Assembly: GCA_964655065.1 (NCBI GenBank)
Contig: CAZZLC010000008.1
Coordinates: forward strand, 116,861 to 180,860
Direction of reading: 5' to 3'
DNA: 64,000 nucleotides
Source: DRPG01 sp964655065
Lineage (GTDB): Bacteria > Myxococcota_A > UBA796 > GCA-2862545
Part shown: one piece after another, positions 50,605 to 61,100 of the stretch
Numbering within the stretch: position 1 is the stretch's first letter
How the letters are laid out: each line of letters begins with the position of its first letter
The notes under the pieces: generated by a model
The model's database searches: none
What the model was told of the DNA's origin: nothing
Seen by the model: the letters and a program-made list of their open reading frames with translations, nothing else
Made by a program: the position numbers and the translations under genes

Positions 50605-52029
50605 GTGGGCTCCGACGTCACCACCTACGAAGAAGGCGTACCCGACTTGCCGGGTGGCAGTGACCACCGGGCTCTCGCGCTGGCCGTGCTCCACGCCCCT
50701 CACGCGCCCGGGCGGGTGGGCGAGGTGGCCTTCGTCGAGCGCAGCCCCAAGGTGCTCGGGCGCCAGGGCGACCTCGGGTTCGTTCGTCACCGTCCCGGCG
50801 CCTCCAGCCTGCCGAGTCCCATCGACGACAACGCGATCTCGCGACGCCAGGTCACCGTCGAGGCGATCCGATCGGACCAGGTGAAGCTCGAGAACGTGGG
50901 CAAGCTTCCGCTGCGCGTGAACGGCCGGCCCGTCGACACGGCCACCGCCCGCCCCGGGGACGTGATCGAGGTTGGTCAGCGCCTCGTGCTCCTCCTCCAC
51001 CATCGGCCGTGGGAGCTCGAGGCCGTGCGCGAGATGCACCCCTTCGGTGGACCGGACGCCCAGGGCATCGTCGGCGAAGGTCCCGCTGCGTTCGCGTTGC
51101 GGGCGCGGGTGGAGTTCGTGGCGGATCGGATTCCCCACGCTCTGGTCCACGGCGCGAGCGGCACCGGCAAGGAGCTCGTCGCCCGGGCGATCCACGCTCG
51201 GTCGGGACGAGCGAGGGGCCCGCTCGTGTCGCGCAACGCGGCCACCATCCCCGACACGCTCGCCGACGCCGAGTTGTTCGGGAACCTCAAGAACTACCCG
51301 AACCCCGGCATGCTGGACCGGCCCGGCCTCGTCGGTGAAGCCCACCGCGGGGTGCTGTTCCTCGACGAGTTCGGGGAGCTGCCGCTCGAGGTCCAGGCGA
51401 AGCTCCTGCGCGTGCTCGACTCGGGCGAGTACACGCGCCTCGGCGAGGCCAAGTCGCGCCAGGCCGACATCCGGCTCATTGCGGCCACCAACCGCCCGCT
51501 CGAGGATCTGAAGCACGACCTGCTCGCTCGGCTGCCGCTGCGCGTGGCCACCCCGCGCCTCGCCGACCGCCGCGAGGACATCGGGTTGCTGGTGCGCCAC
51601 CTGATGCGTCGCATGGTCGCCGACGATCATTCGCTCGGCCCCGCGCTGTTCGAAGACGGCGACGTGGATGCGGGGCCCCGCATCACGAGTCGGTTCGTGG
51701 CCACACTGGCTGCGCACCCCTACCGGACGGAGATTCGCGAGCTGCAGATGCTGCTGTGGGAGGCGCTGTCCGAGGCCGCGGGCGCGCCGCTCGACGTGTT
51801 CGCCCGGTACCGGACGCTCGTCGCGCAGCCCGTGGAGGCGGCGATGGGCCCGACCGATCCGGCGTCGCTGTCGCCGGACGCGATCCAGGCGGCGCTCGAC
51901 CGGCACGGAGGTAGCCAGGAGCTTGCCTGGCGGGAGCTCGGGCTGTCGAGTCGCCACGTGCTCGCGCGGCTGGTCAAGCGTCACGGGCTCCGGGTGCGGG
52001 GTCGCGCTCGACCGAGCGAAGCCGAGTAG
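50605..52029 (+). CDS. FHA-domain AAA+ regulator lacking the GAFTGA loop
   Basis: A 474-residue regulator. FHA domain about 35-135 with VLGRQGDL (50-57), ISRRQVTVEA (78-87) and PLRVNGRPV, which binds phosphothreonine peptides. AAA+ domain with Walker A VHGASGTGKELVARAIH (183-190), Walker B GVLFLDEFGELP (249-260) and LRVLDSGEYTRLGE. Where sigma-54 activators carry GAFTGA the protein has FGNLKNYPNPGMLDRPGLVG, so sigma-54 contact is doubtful. A Fis-like HTH ends it (GSQELAWRELGLSSRHVLAR). GTG 50605 lacks a strong ribosome site. A Ser/Thr kinase is encoded nearby at 52876 and could supply the phosphopeptide. Confidence 0.87.
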   Translation: MGSDVTTYEEGVPDLPGGSDHRALALAVLHAPHAPGRVGEVAFVERSPKVLGRQGDLGFVRHRPGASSLPSPIDDNAISRRQVTVEAIRSDQVKLENVGKLPLRVNGRPVDTATARPGDVIEVGQRLVLLLHHRPWELEAVREMHPFGGPDAQGIVGEGPAAFALRARVEFVADRIPHALVHGASGTGKELVARAIHARSGRARGPLVSRNAATIPDTLADAELFGNLKNYPNPGMLDRPGLVGEAHRGVLFLDEFGELPLEVQAKLLRVLDSGEYTRLGEAKSRQADIRLIAATNRPLEDLKHDLLARLPLRVATPRLADRREDIGLLVRHLMRRMVADDHSLGPALFEDGDVDAGPRITSRFVATLAAHPYRTEIRELQMLLWEALSEAAGAPLDVFARYRTLVAQPVEAAMGPTDPASLSPDAIQAALDRHGGSQELAWRELGLSSRHVLARLVKRHGLRVRGRARPSEAE

Positions 52030-52052
52030 AATCTGCCTCTCTGGAGGTCGCG

Positions 52053-52868
52053 ATGTGGAGAGGACTGATCGTCGGGCTGCTGCCTGGACTCGTGGGTTGC
52101 CAGCTGTTCGAGCCGGGCGGTCCGTTCGGCGGGCCCACCCAGATCTCGGCGGGCAATACGCAGCCCCAGGTGTTCGAGGGCACGGCGAGCATCGGACTGC
52201 TTCCGGCGGAGATCGAACCCGACGCGGTTCTCGCCGCCTTCGAGACGAACGACATCGGGCAGGTCGCGCGGTTGTTCGCTCGGCCGCCGATCGACCCGGG
52301 TGGCGATCTGGGGGGCATCGCCGCGCCAGGGATCGAGAATGGCTACGTCGAGCGCTGGGTGTTCGAGGGCGCCGTCACGAACGCGCAGCTCACGGGTTCC
52401 GGGTTCCTGATGCACCACGACGGAGGGTCACCGGCCACCTGCGACACCATCGATGCGGTGATCGGGTTCGAGTCCTGGGCCAACGACTCCGGTCTGGCCT
52501 TTGCGCAGCAGCCGATCGACTACGTCGAGCCGCCGCCCTCTCCGGTAGACGCCCTCGAGATGGCGTTCGATGCCTACACCTACCTGGTGTACCAGCCCAA
52601 CGACGACGGTGACGCCGTGGTGCGGGGCTGGTTGTTCCGGGTGGCGCCCCCGAGAGGGTCGACGATCTGGCAGGATCACTGGCTACTCGCCGACGACTAC
52701 GAGCCACTCGGCGACGGCGGCACCTACGCGATCGTGATCCCCGAGGAGGCGACCGAGCCGAGCGCCCTCGAGGATTGGTACTCGACCCACTCCGGCGAGG
52801 CGGGCACCTACGCCGAGACGACCTACGCCATCGAAGCGTTTCCCGAGGACTGCAGCGACGCGCCCTGA
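52053..52868 (+). CDS. Lipoprotein of unknown function
   Basis: A 271-residue exported lipoprotein (MWRGLIVGLLPGLVGCQLFE, lipobox LVGC). The mature part has one globular region with YVERWVFEGAVTNAQLTGSG, MHHDGGSPATCDTIDAVIGF, MAFDAYTYLVYQPNDDGDAV and YAIVIPEEATEPSALEDWYS. No family recognised. GGAGG lies five bases before the ATG. It follows the FHA-AAA+ gene by 23 bases on the same strand and is convergent with the kinase gene, 7 bases away. Confidence 0.7.
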   Translation: MWRGLIVGLLPGLVGCQLFEPGGPFGGPTQISAGNTQPQVFEGTASIGLLPAEIEPDAVLAAFETNDIGQVARLFARPPIDPGGDLGGIAAPGIENGYVERWVFEGAVTNAQLTGSGFLMHHDGGSPATCDTIDAVIGFESWANDSGLAFAQQPIDYVEPPPSPVDALEMAFDAYTYLVYQPNDDGDAVVRGWLFRVAPPRGSTIWQDHWLLADDYEPLGDGGTYAIVIPEEATEPSALEDWYSTHSGEAGTYAETTYAIEAFPEDCSDAP

Positions 52869-52875
52869 CGGAGGC

Positions 52876-55059
52876 TCAGCGGATCGCCTCGCGGCACTCG
52901 GCGATCGAGAGGACGTCGAGACGGCGGGATTCGTCGCGTCCCGCGAGCCGAGCGAGCAGCGCCCGGCCGCGCTCACGAGCCCGGGGAGAGAGCTCGCCTC
53001 GCATGGCGGCCAGGGCGATCACCTGGATCTCGAGGTCGTCGCCGATGCCGCGCGCGTCCTCGGCGAGGATGTCCGCGTGGCGCCCCGGACCGCCCAGGGC
53101 GAGGAGCAGCGCCTCGACGAGTGAGGCGAGGACGCGCCGTTGAGTGGCGCGAAGCACCGCGAGCGTTCGAACGGCGAGCATCTGGCCCGTCTCGAGCTCG
53201 CCCGCGCGCCAGGCGATGGCCGTCTCGACGTAGCCGGCCATGCCCTCGAAGCGAGGGCTCACCCGAGCCGACGCGTCGACGAACGCGGTCGAGGGCTCGA
53301 GCATCTCGCCGCTCCGGTAGCGCGCCACGCGGACCAGCCATCGGCCCTGAAACTCGACGGCGGGGCTGCGGACGGAGCGGGCCGATCGTTCGGCTCGTGC
53401 AGCCAGATCGGTCGCGCGCACGAGCTGACCCACCTCGAGCCAGGCTGCGGCGGCGCTCGTGAAGCGCTCCGCCCTGATCACGGGCTGGCGAGAGCCTTCG
53501 GCAGCGTGCTCCGCGATTCGCCCTGCCGCCTCGTAGTCGCCGGTCCGGTAGGCGTACTTGGACTCCAGCGTCGCCACGAAGTCTTCGGGGACCTCGGTCT
53601 CCGCGAGCAGCGAGTCGATCACCGCGCGATGCTCTGCAATCGGGAGCCGCTGTGCCGCAAACGCCACCATGACGTGGCCGGCGTGACGGACGGGGCGAGC
53701 GAGGTCCCGGGGCGGGTTCAGCAGCAGGTCGCGGGCCTCGGCGGCTTCTCCGGCGAGGGCGGCGCGGCAACCCCTGAGGAGACGGGTCAGCGAGGCCCGG
53801 AGGTTGGGGTCGACGGCCGAGACGGCGACGGCTCCTGCGGCTTCGTCGATCGCGCGTGGCATCCAGCGGCCAACCCGCAGGGCGACTCGTCGCTGGAGCA
53901 CCTCGGCCTCCTCCGGGCGCCCTCGGACCCAGAGGGCCGCCGAGTCGAGGACCCCGAGAGCGCGGCTCGCGCGCCCGTCGGCCTCGAGGGCGTCCGCGTG
54001 GCGGAGGGCCTCGGCTGTCACCGCTGCCTCGTCGGCGCCTTCGGCGAGTCGGGCCGCGAGCTGGGTCTCCGGGGCGTCGGGCCCAGATGCCCCCAGTCGG
54101 TCCAGCTCCTCCCGGGTGATCTCGATGCGGCCGTCGGCGGTCCAGCGCGCGTCCCCCGCACGTACCCAGCGGCGGAGCGCGTGGGTGGTTCGGACCGGGT
54201 CACCCGCGCCCTCCTCGAACAGGAGCGCGCCACCGTCCTCTGCGATGTGGAGCAGGCTCTCCTCGACATCGTCGAACAGGGCCGCGAGCTGGCGCGCGGT
54301 CCAGGGTCCCTCTCCGAGCCAGCGGCTCGGGTCCGGCATCGGGTCCACGTCGAGCGCGTTCAGGACCTCCACTGCGGACGCGGGGCGCGCCTCGGGGTCG
54401 AGCTCCAGCATCTGCCGCAGCTGCGACGCCAGGCCCGAGGGCAGCGCGCGGTCGGCGAGGGCCGTCAGGTCGGGAGGCGAGGTCAGGGGGGCCCCGACGA
54501 TCATCTCGAGCAGCATGCCGCCGACGGCGTACAGGTCGGTCCGAGGCGTCACCGGCTCACCTCGTCGCTGCTCCGGCGCCATGTAGCGGGGCGTGCCCTC
54601 GATCACGCCGTCGTGACGGGGCCCCGGGCCCCGTCGCCGGGCCAAGCCGAAGTCCAGGATCGTGAGCCGCCCGGATCCGTCCACCAGGATGTTCGACGGC
54701 TTGAGGTCCGCGTGGGTCACCCCGGCGAGGTGCACGCGGGCGAGTGTGTCGAGCAGCGCGAGGACCGAGGGCAGCCAGGCGCGGGGGTCCCGGTCGTCTT
54801 CGGCGAGCCGCGAGAACGGCACCCCGTGGATGCGCTCGGTGACGACGTACACGAAGGCACCGTGCTCGCCTTCGTCGCGGATGCGGACGACCCCGGGGAT
54901 CCTCAGGACGAGCAGCGTCGCGAGCTCCTTTCGGTACTGAAGCATCGCGTGAGGCTCGAGCCACGGCACGAGCTTGACGGCCACCTGGTCGCCGACGAGC
55001 GGATCGTCCGCCGCCCACACGGTGCCCGCCCCGCCTTGTCCGATGGGCTCGACGAGCAC
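52876..55059 (-). CDS. Ser/Thr protein kinase with helical C-terminal region; start unclear
   Basis: A Hanks-type kinase of at least 727 residues. GQGGAGTVW glycine loop (8-16), Lys 29 in VAVKLV, catalytic loop THADLKPSN (HAD instead of HRD, a non-RD kinase), DFG 136-138 and GTPRYMAPEQRRG. Residues about 270-727 are Ala/Glu/Arg-rich helices, TPR-like. The first usable start is GTG 55059, which has no ribosome site and lies inside the first kinase strand. Forty in-frame codons upstream (to 55179) look like a normal kinase lead (DDEARTFDLDDATRTLGG, then GSTVGRY) but contain no ATG, GTG or TTG. They begin at an ATC preceded by GAGGTGGTGA. Confidence 0.85.
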   Translation of the reverse strand: MLVEPIGQGGAGTVWAADDPLVGDQVAVKLVPWLEPHAMLQYRKELATLLVLRIPGVVRIRDEGEHGAFVYVVTERIHGVPFSRLAEDDRDPRAWLPSVLALLDTLARVHLAGVTHADLKPSNILVDGSGRLTILDFGLARRRGPGPRHDGVIEGTPRYMAPEQRRGEPVTPRTDLYAVGGMLLEMIVGAPLTSPPDLTALADRALPSGLASQLRQMLELDPEARPASAVEVLNALDVDPMPDPSRWLGEGPWTARQLAALFDDVEESLLHIAEDGGALLFEEGAGDPVRTTHALRRWVRAGDARWTADGRIEITREELDRLGASGPDAPETQLAARLAEGADEAAVTAEALRHADALEADGRASRALGVLDSAALWVRGRPEEAEVLQRRVALRVGRWMPRAIDEAAGAVAVSAVDPNLRASLTRLLRGCRAALAGEAAEARDLLLNPPRDLARPVRHAGHVMVAFAAQRLPIAEHRAVIDSLLAETEVPEDFVATLESKYAYRTGDYEAAGRIAEHAAEGSRQPVIRAERFTSAAAAWLEVGQLVRATDLAARAERSARSVRSPAVEFQGRWLVRVARYRSGEMLEPSTAFVDASARVSPRFEGMAGYVETAIAWRAGELETGQMLAVRTLAVLRATQRRVLASLVEALLLALGGPGRHADILAEDARGIGDDLEIQVIALAAMRGELSPRARERGRALLARLAGRDESRRLDVLSIAECREAIR

Positions 55060-55312
55060 GTAGCGGCCGACCGTCGACCCCGGCGCGAGCTCGTCGCCTG
55101 CCGCGGGCGTGCCGGGACCGCCGAGCGTCCGGGTCGCATCGTCGAGGTCGAACGTGCGGGCCTCGTCGTCGGTTCCGATTCACCACCTCGTGCCGGCTCG
55201 CTGAGAAGCCGCTTCAGGAAGGCTACACCGACGAGGACGGGGCCGTCCTCACCCACACCGCCGACAGCCTGCGCGCGGACGGCGCGGTCCCCGTCGTGCG
55301 TCCCCGAGCGGA

Positions 55313-56644
55313 TCAGGCGGCGGACTGGTCACGGACGGGGACCCGGAGCACGAACGTGGTTCCGTGACCCAGCGTGGAGCTCACCGAGAGGGTGCCGTTC
55401 ATGCGGGTCGCGAGGTCGTGGCTGATGGCGAGCCCGAGGCCCGTGCCGGAGCTCCCGATTCGATCTCCTCCTCGAGTGAATCGCTCGAAGATGCGGGGCA
55501 GGAACGCGGGATCGATGCCCGGACCCTGGTCCTCCACCGCGATCGAGACCGTGTGAGTGTCCCCGGAGGCCCGGAGCGTGATCGCCGAGCCATTCGAGTA
55601 CTTGTTGGCGTTCGACAGCAGGTTGATCAGGATCTGCCGGAGCCAGCCGACGTCTCCGAACGCGACGAGCGGCCCACCGTCGTTCGCGACGTCGACCCGG
55701 AGTTGGTTCGATCGGGCCTGCACGACGGGCCGGATCATCTGGACGATGTCGTCGAGCAAAGTGCCGACGTCGACCGTCTCGGAGGTTGCCTCGAGCTGCC
55801 CCTCTTCGAGGCGAGCATACTCGAGCACGTTGTCGATCAGACCGAGCAGGTGGTTCGAAGCCCCCGTGATCTGGGCGAGGTCCCTCGTGTATCGACTGGT
55901 CTGGGCGCCCTGCTCGCCGAGCTCCTCCGCGAGGAGCTCGGCGTAGCCTCGGATGGCGTTGAGCGGGGTCCTGAGCTCGTGGCTCATGTTCATGAGGAAG
56001 GACGTCTTCGCATGGTTCGCCTGCGCTGCACGGGCCTCGGCGACGCGACGCTGCTCCACCTCGAGCTGGAGCTCCGCCGTCCTCGCCTCGACGCGGCGCT
56101 CGAGGTCGTCGAGGGCCGCGTCACGGTCCTCGAGCGCCCGATTCCGTTGAGTCGCGAAGGACGAGAGTGCGGCCTGGATGGCCGCGGTGGTTACCGCCAT
56201 CACGCCGATCACCAGCCAGCCTCGCGTGGTGGCCGACATCTTCGCCAGCTCCCCGAGCCACAGGTCCTCCGACAGGTTCATCGCCGCGACCGAGCCGAGC
56301 AGAATCGACAACCACAGCCAGCCGTACTGTGGGCCGCTGATCAGGGTCATGAGCACCGGGATCAGCACGATCGACTGCGTCGCGATGCTCGCGGGGCCAC
56401 CGGTCATGGAAACCGCGAGCACGATCTGCAGGGTACCGACAGCACCGAACAGGTTCGCTGCGAGCAGGCTCCGGTCGGGCCGGCGGCCGTACGCCACCAG
56501 AGCCATGTAGACGACCGGGAACCCCAACGCGACCAACCCCGTCGTCTCGAAGCCGAAGACGAAGGCGGGGACGCTGAGCAGGGCGACCGAGACCGCGATG
56601 ACGGTCCCGATGCGCACCAGAGCTTGGGAGGCGTTGTCGTTCAC
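55313..56644 (-). CDS. Membrane histidine kinase, complete
   Basis: A 443-residue sensor kinase. Five or six membrane helices (about 10-160), then a coiled coil (about 165-210, LEDRDAALDDLERRVEAR). HisKA has NMSHELRTPLNAIRGYAELL with His 222, and the ATPase domain is complete: N-box NLLSNANKYS, G1 VEDQGPGID, F-box IFERFTRGG, G2 GTGLGLAI. GTG 56644 is chosen over the ATG at 56665 because AGGGGG stands seven bases upstream. No extracellular sensor domain and no adjacent response regulator, so it is an orphan kinase. It is similar in layout to the paired kinases at 20028-22453, but has all catalytic motifs. Confidence 0.9.
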   Translation of the reverse strand: MNDNASQALVRIGTVIAVSVALLSVPAFVFGFETTGLVALGFPVVYMALVAYGRRPDRSLLAANLFGAVGTLQIVLAVSMTGGPASIATQSIVLIPVLMTLISGPQYGWLWLSILLGSVAAMNLSEDLWLGELAKMSATTRGWLVIGVMAVTTAAIQAALSSFATQRNRALEDRDAALDDLERRVEARTAELQLEVEQRRVAEARAAQANHAKTSFLMNMSHELRTPLNAIRGYAELLAEELGEQGAQTSRYTRDLAQITGASNHLLGLIDNVLEYARLEEGQLEATSETVDVGTLLDDIVQMIRPVVQARSNQLRVDVANDGGPLVAFGDVGWLRQILINLLSNANKYSNGSAITLRASGDTHTVSIAVEDQGPGIDPAFLPRIFERFTRGGDRIGSSGTGLGLAISHDLATRMNGTLSVSSTLGHGTTFVLRVPVRDQSAA

Positions 56645-56836
56645 GGCCGACCCCCTTCGGAGCATCTGCCAACAGATTGTCCATCGGCCGGGGAAGCCGC
56701 GTCTTCGGGGTCCGTGTCTGACGACGTCGTCAGCCCGTCACGACCGCGGCGACACCCTCGCGGACCGACCCCGCACTTGCGCGGCGCGCCAATCCCCTCG
56801 AAGATCGGCGGGCCAGGTTCGGCGCAGGAGGGAAGC

Positions 56837-57955
56837 ATGCGGATCGGTGTGCCGAAGGAGATCAAGACGCTCGAGTTCCGCGTCGGGATGACCCCCGCTG
56901 GCGTACACGAGCTGGTGACCGACGGCCACGAGGTGGTGGTCGAGACCAGCGCCGGTGCGGGGATCGGCGTCAGCGATGCCGACTACCAGAGCGCGGGGGC
57001 TACGATCGCGCCGAGTCCAGAGCGGGTGTTCGCGACGGCAGATCTGATCGTCAAGGTCAAGGAGCCGCAGCTCAACGAGTGCGCCATGCTGCGCAGGGGC
57101 CAGGTGATCTTCACCTACCTGCACCTCGCCGCAGATCCGGAACAGACCGAGGCGCTGGTGAGATCGGGTACGACGGCGATTGCCTACGAGACCGTCACCG
57201 CGGCCGACGGCACGCTGCCGTTGCTGACGCCGATGTCGGAGGTGGCGGGGAGGCTGTCGATCCAGGCGGGAGCGTACTCCCTCATGAAGGCCAACGGCGG
57301 GAGCGGCAAGCTGCTGGGCGGTGTTCCCGGCGTTCAGCCCGCCAGGGTCTGCGTCATCGGGGGTGGCGTCGCGGGAGCCAACGCAGCCGACATGGCGGTG
57401 GGCCTCGGCGCCAACGTGACGATTCTCGATCGCTCGCTCCCGCGGCTGCGCGCGCTCAACGACACCTGGGGCGGACGGGTGCACACGGTCTACTCCACCA
57501 AGCACGCGATTCTCGAGATCGTCCCCCAGTCGGACCTCGTCGTCGGGGCGGTGCTGATCGCCGGTGCCGCAGCCCCGAAGCTCGTGAGTCGGGAGACGGT
57601 GGCGGAGATGGCGGCGGGCTCGGTCATGGTCGACATCTCCATCGACCAGGGAGGCTGCTTCGAGACGAGCCGGCCGACCACCCACGCGGACCCGACCTAC
57701 CTGGTCCACGACGTCGTCCACTACTGCGTGACCAACATGCCGGGGTCGGTACCTCGCACGAGCACCTATGCGCTCACCAACGCGACGCTGCCGTTCGTCA
57801 AGGCACTCGCCAACCTGGGCTGGCGACACGCGCTTGCCGCTGACCCGCACCTGGCCAACGGCCTCAACGTGCACGCCGGCCACGTCGTCCACCAAGCGGT
57901 GGCTCGCGACCTCGGCTACGACTACCTCTCGCCCGCAGACGCGCTCGAGGCCTGA
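56837..57955 (+). CDS. ald: Alanine dehydrogenase
   Basis: Catalyses the reversible NAD-dependent deamination of L-alanine to pyruvate and ammonia. The 372 residues match the family length (about 371). The N-terminus MRIGVPKEIKTLEFRVGMTP contains the conserved Arg and Lys around the substrate. FTYLHLAADPEQTEAL holds the catalytic His. VCVIGGGVAGANAADMAVGL is the NAD fold, and VDISIDQGGCFETSRPTTH with YCVTNMPGSVPRTSTYAL are family signatures; the Asp in the former is catalytic. GGAGGGAA lies just before the ATG. It stands alone between a kinase gene and the repeat protein gene. Confidence 0.96.
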   Translation: MRIGVPKEIKTLEFRVGMTPAGVHELVTDGHEVVVETSAGAGIGVSDADYQSAGATIAPSPERVFATADLIVKVKEPQLNECAMLRRGQVIFTYLHLAADPEQTEALVRSGTTAIAYETVTAADGTLPLLTPMSEVAGRLSIQAGAYSLMKANGGSGKLLGGVPGVQPARVCVIGGGVAGANAADMAVGLGANVTILDRSLPRLRALNDTWGGRVHTVYSTKHAILEIVPQSDLVVGAVLIAGAAAPKLVSRETVAEMAAGSVMVDISIDQGGCFETSRPTTHADPTYLVHDVVHYCVTNMPGSVPRTSTYALTNATLPFVKALANLGWRHALAADPHLANGLNVHAGHVVHQAVARDLGYDYLSPADALEA

Positions 57956-58127
57956 TCGGGCTACCGGGCCGGTTCGACCTGCCCCGGCGAGCGCCTGCGG
58001 GTCTGGCTCTCGCCGATCCCATCGACGGCTGCAGGGCCTGCACGTCGGGGTCGTCGGGGGGCCTCCCCAGACGCTGTTGCGCGTCGAGCGACTGGGGAGC
58101 GGCAACGAAGGACGGAGCAGGGTGTCT

Positions 58128-61100
58128 TCACGGCACCTGATAGGCCGCCGGCAGCGTCGCCTTGTAGGTGTTCCTCGACCCGTTGCCCCCCGACACGTGC
58201 AGCACGTTGCCCAGCACACCGGCGACCGGGGACATCCGATTGACGGGCAGCGTCGTGAACTCGATCCAGGTGTCGGTGGTCGGGTTGTAGGCGTAGACGT
58301 CGTCGTTGCCGCCGCTGCCGTGGTTCACCTGGCCGCCGATGGTGTAGATCCAGTCGCCGTGGCTGAACACCGACCCCTGGATGTGGTTGAACCGCTTCGG
58401 CAGGTCGGTCACGTGCTCCCAGCTGTCGGTGACGGGGTCATAGGCGTGGATGTCGTCCTGGGGGACGAGCTGGCCGTCGTGCTCCTTCTGGCCCGCGACG
58501 ATCCAGATGCGTCCCCCGTGAACCGCGGAGCCCAGGTGGTTCCGCGGGTTGGGCATGCGCGAGCCCGTACTCCAGCCGGCGGCCTGGTTGGCGAGGTCGA
58601 GGACGTAGACGTCGCCCTGGTCGGTGGTCCGCTGCCGGTTGGTGCCTGCGATGTAGTACAGCTTTCCGTTCAGGTACTCGAGCTCACCGGCCGACCGGTC
58701 GACGGGCAGCTGCGCGAGCTCGGTGTAGGTATCGGCGGCCACGTTGTAGCGGTACACCCGCTTCGAGCCGAACTGCTGTCCGTTGCCCGAGGCGTTCGCC
58801 GCGTACCCCGCCGCGATGTAGATGTCGGTGCCGTCGGTGCTCCACCCCAGGTGCGTGGCGCCCCCCGCGCCAGAGTTGCCGGCCATGGGCGGCATGTCGA
58901 GGAGCTTGGTCCACGCGTTGGCGGAGGGGTCGTACACGTGGACGTCCTCCTTGGGCGCGAAGTTCGGCTTGAACCCGCCGAAGACGTAGAGCTTGCCGCC
59001 GACCTCGCCGCCGGTGCCCTCGTTGTGTCCGACCGGATGCTGGGCGGCCTGCGACCACGAGAGCGGAACGGTCTGCGACACCGTGACCGCGAGGTCCTGG
59101 ACGTTGATCGTCACCGTGGCGGACGCGGTGAGCCCCGCGCTGTTCTGGACCTCCACCACGAGCTGGACCGGACCTTCGACCTCGAGGAGGTACTTGGGGT
59201 CGTCGACGGTGAGCTCGCCGGTGGCCGGGTCGAGCGCGAGAACCGACGAGGGGTCGTAGTCCGGGTCGCTCGACGAATCACTCGGCGGCGGGTTGGTCGA
59301 CTGCAGGAAGGACGCTGACGTCACCTGGTAGTTGGTGACGAAGCCCGACGCGGTCGTCGCCACCACCGTGCCCACCACCGCACCGCTCGCCGTGGTCTCG
59401 ACGACCGTGAAGCTCTGGGGGGCAATCACCGGCGCGCTCGGCGCCACGATGTTCACGGTCTGGAACGCCATCCCCGTGGCGCCGCCGAGGTCGGTCACGT
59501 GAACGTGCACCTGGTAGGTGTCGCCCTGAACGACGCCGCTCGCGTCGTCGAACGACAGTACGCCGGTCGTCGGGTCGATCTGGAAGATGGTCTGCTGGTT
59601 GCCCGGGACGTGCAGCGGGTTGCCGTTGATCTCGATGTGGTGGACCGTGTACGACAGCGGGTCCCCGGGCTGTCCGTCGGGGTCCGACGCCATCACCGCG
59701 CCGATGAGCGCTCCGTTGGCGAGCGCGGTCGACGGCACGTTCCAGGTCTGGGGGGTGACGACGGGCGGCAGGTTCGGGTTGACGTTGGTGATGGTCGCAT
59801 CGACGGGGGCGGACCCTTGCGCGCCGTCGGAATCGGTGGCGGACACCTGGAGCGAGACGGTGCCCACTGGCGCGTGGTGGTTGAGGATCCGCAGCGTGCC
59901 GTCGCGATCGATGCCGAAGTCCCCGTTCGCGTTGCCACCCGTGATCGTGAAGTAGGCGATGTCGCCGCGGTCGTCGGTGGCGGCCACCGTGCCCATGGCG
60001 ACGCCGTTCACCACGTTGGCGAGGTCGATGGACAGGCTCTGCCCCGGCGGGACGACGGGGGCGGGGTTGGGCGTGGCGAAGCCGTCGCACGGGCCCTGGT
60101 TCGGGTCCACCGAAGGGACGGTGCGCGTGAGCTCCACTTCGTCGAGGCTGGGCCCGCCGCTGCCCGCGTTGGCGAGCTGCAGCGTCGTCCCCGGGTCGAT
60201 CACGACGTCGATGAAGGCCTCGCTCCAGACGTCGGGCGCGCCGGTCGGCGCGAAGGTGAGCGTTCCGAGCGACTGCCCACTCTCGCTGATCGCCATGTCG
60301 AGCGAAGCGCTCGGATTCGCGTAGCGGACGGTCACCCGGTAGGTGCCGGTCGACGGCGGGTTCACGGTGAAGGCCACCGCGTCGCCGACGTCGGCGCCCA
60401 CGTCGACGTAGCCGACGCCGGTGTAGCCCGCGTAGAGCCCGTCCGGTCCGACGCCGCTGGTCCCTGCAGGCTCGGGGGCGAGCACGTCACGCTGGAAGGT
60501 GTCGGTGCTGCCCACGTCGGCGAGCTGCACGAGCTGGCGGCTCTCGAGCTGGATGACCTCGGAGATGCAGCCGGCGTCGGTCGAATCGAGCGGGTCGGAG
60601 CCGTTGGTGACCTCCACGCCGTCGCTCGCGAGGTCACCGTCGGTGTCGACGAGGAGTGGGTCGGTGCCGAGCCCGAGCTCGACGTTGTCGTCCAGCGTGT
60701 CACCGTCGGTGTCGGCGAGGGTGGGGTCGGTCAGGGTGGAGAACACCTCGACCGCATCGTCGAGGCCGTCGCCATCGGTGTCGGAGAGCGTGGGGTCGGT
60801 GAGGTGGATGTCGACCTCGTCACCATCGGACAGGGTGTCGCCGTCGGTGTCGACGAGGAGCGGGTCGGTGAGGTGAAGGTCGACCTCGTCGCCGTCGGAG
60901 AGACCATCGCCGTCGGTGTCGGGGAGCAGCGGGTCGGTGGGGGGGACCAGGGCGAGCTCTTCGTCGTCGTCGAGGCCGTCGACGTCGGTGTCGGAGAGCA
61001 GCGGTTTGGTGTGGAGGGTGTTCACATAGAGGACGTCGCCGAGCGAGTCTCCGTCGGTGTCGAGCAGCGTGGGGTCGGTGCCGAGGGTCACCTCGGTTCC

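Noticed and set aside
58029..58041. Palindrome TGCAGGGCCTGCA between the convergent ald and repeat-protein genes
   Set aside because: Stem too short around a central base to form a terminator, and no paired site suggests an operator; likely chance in GC-rich DNA.
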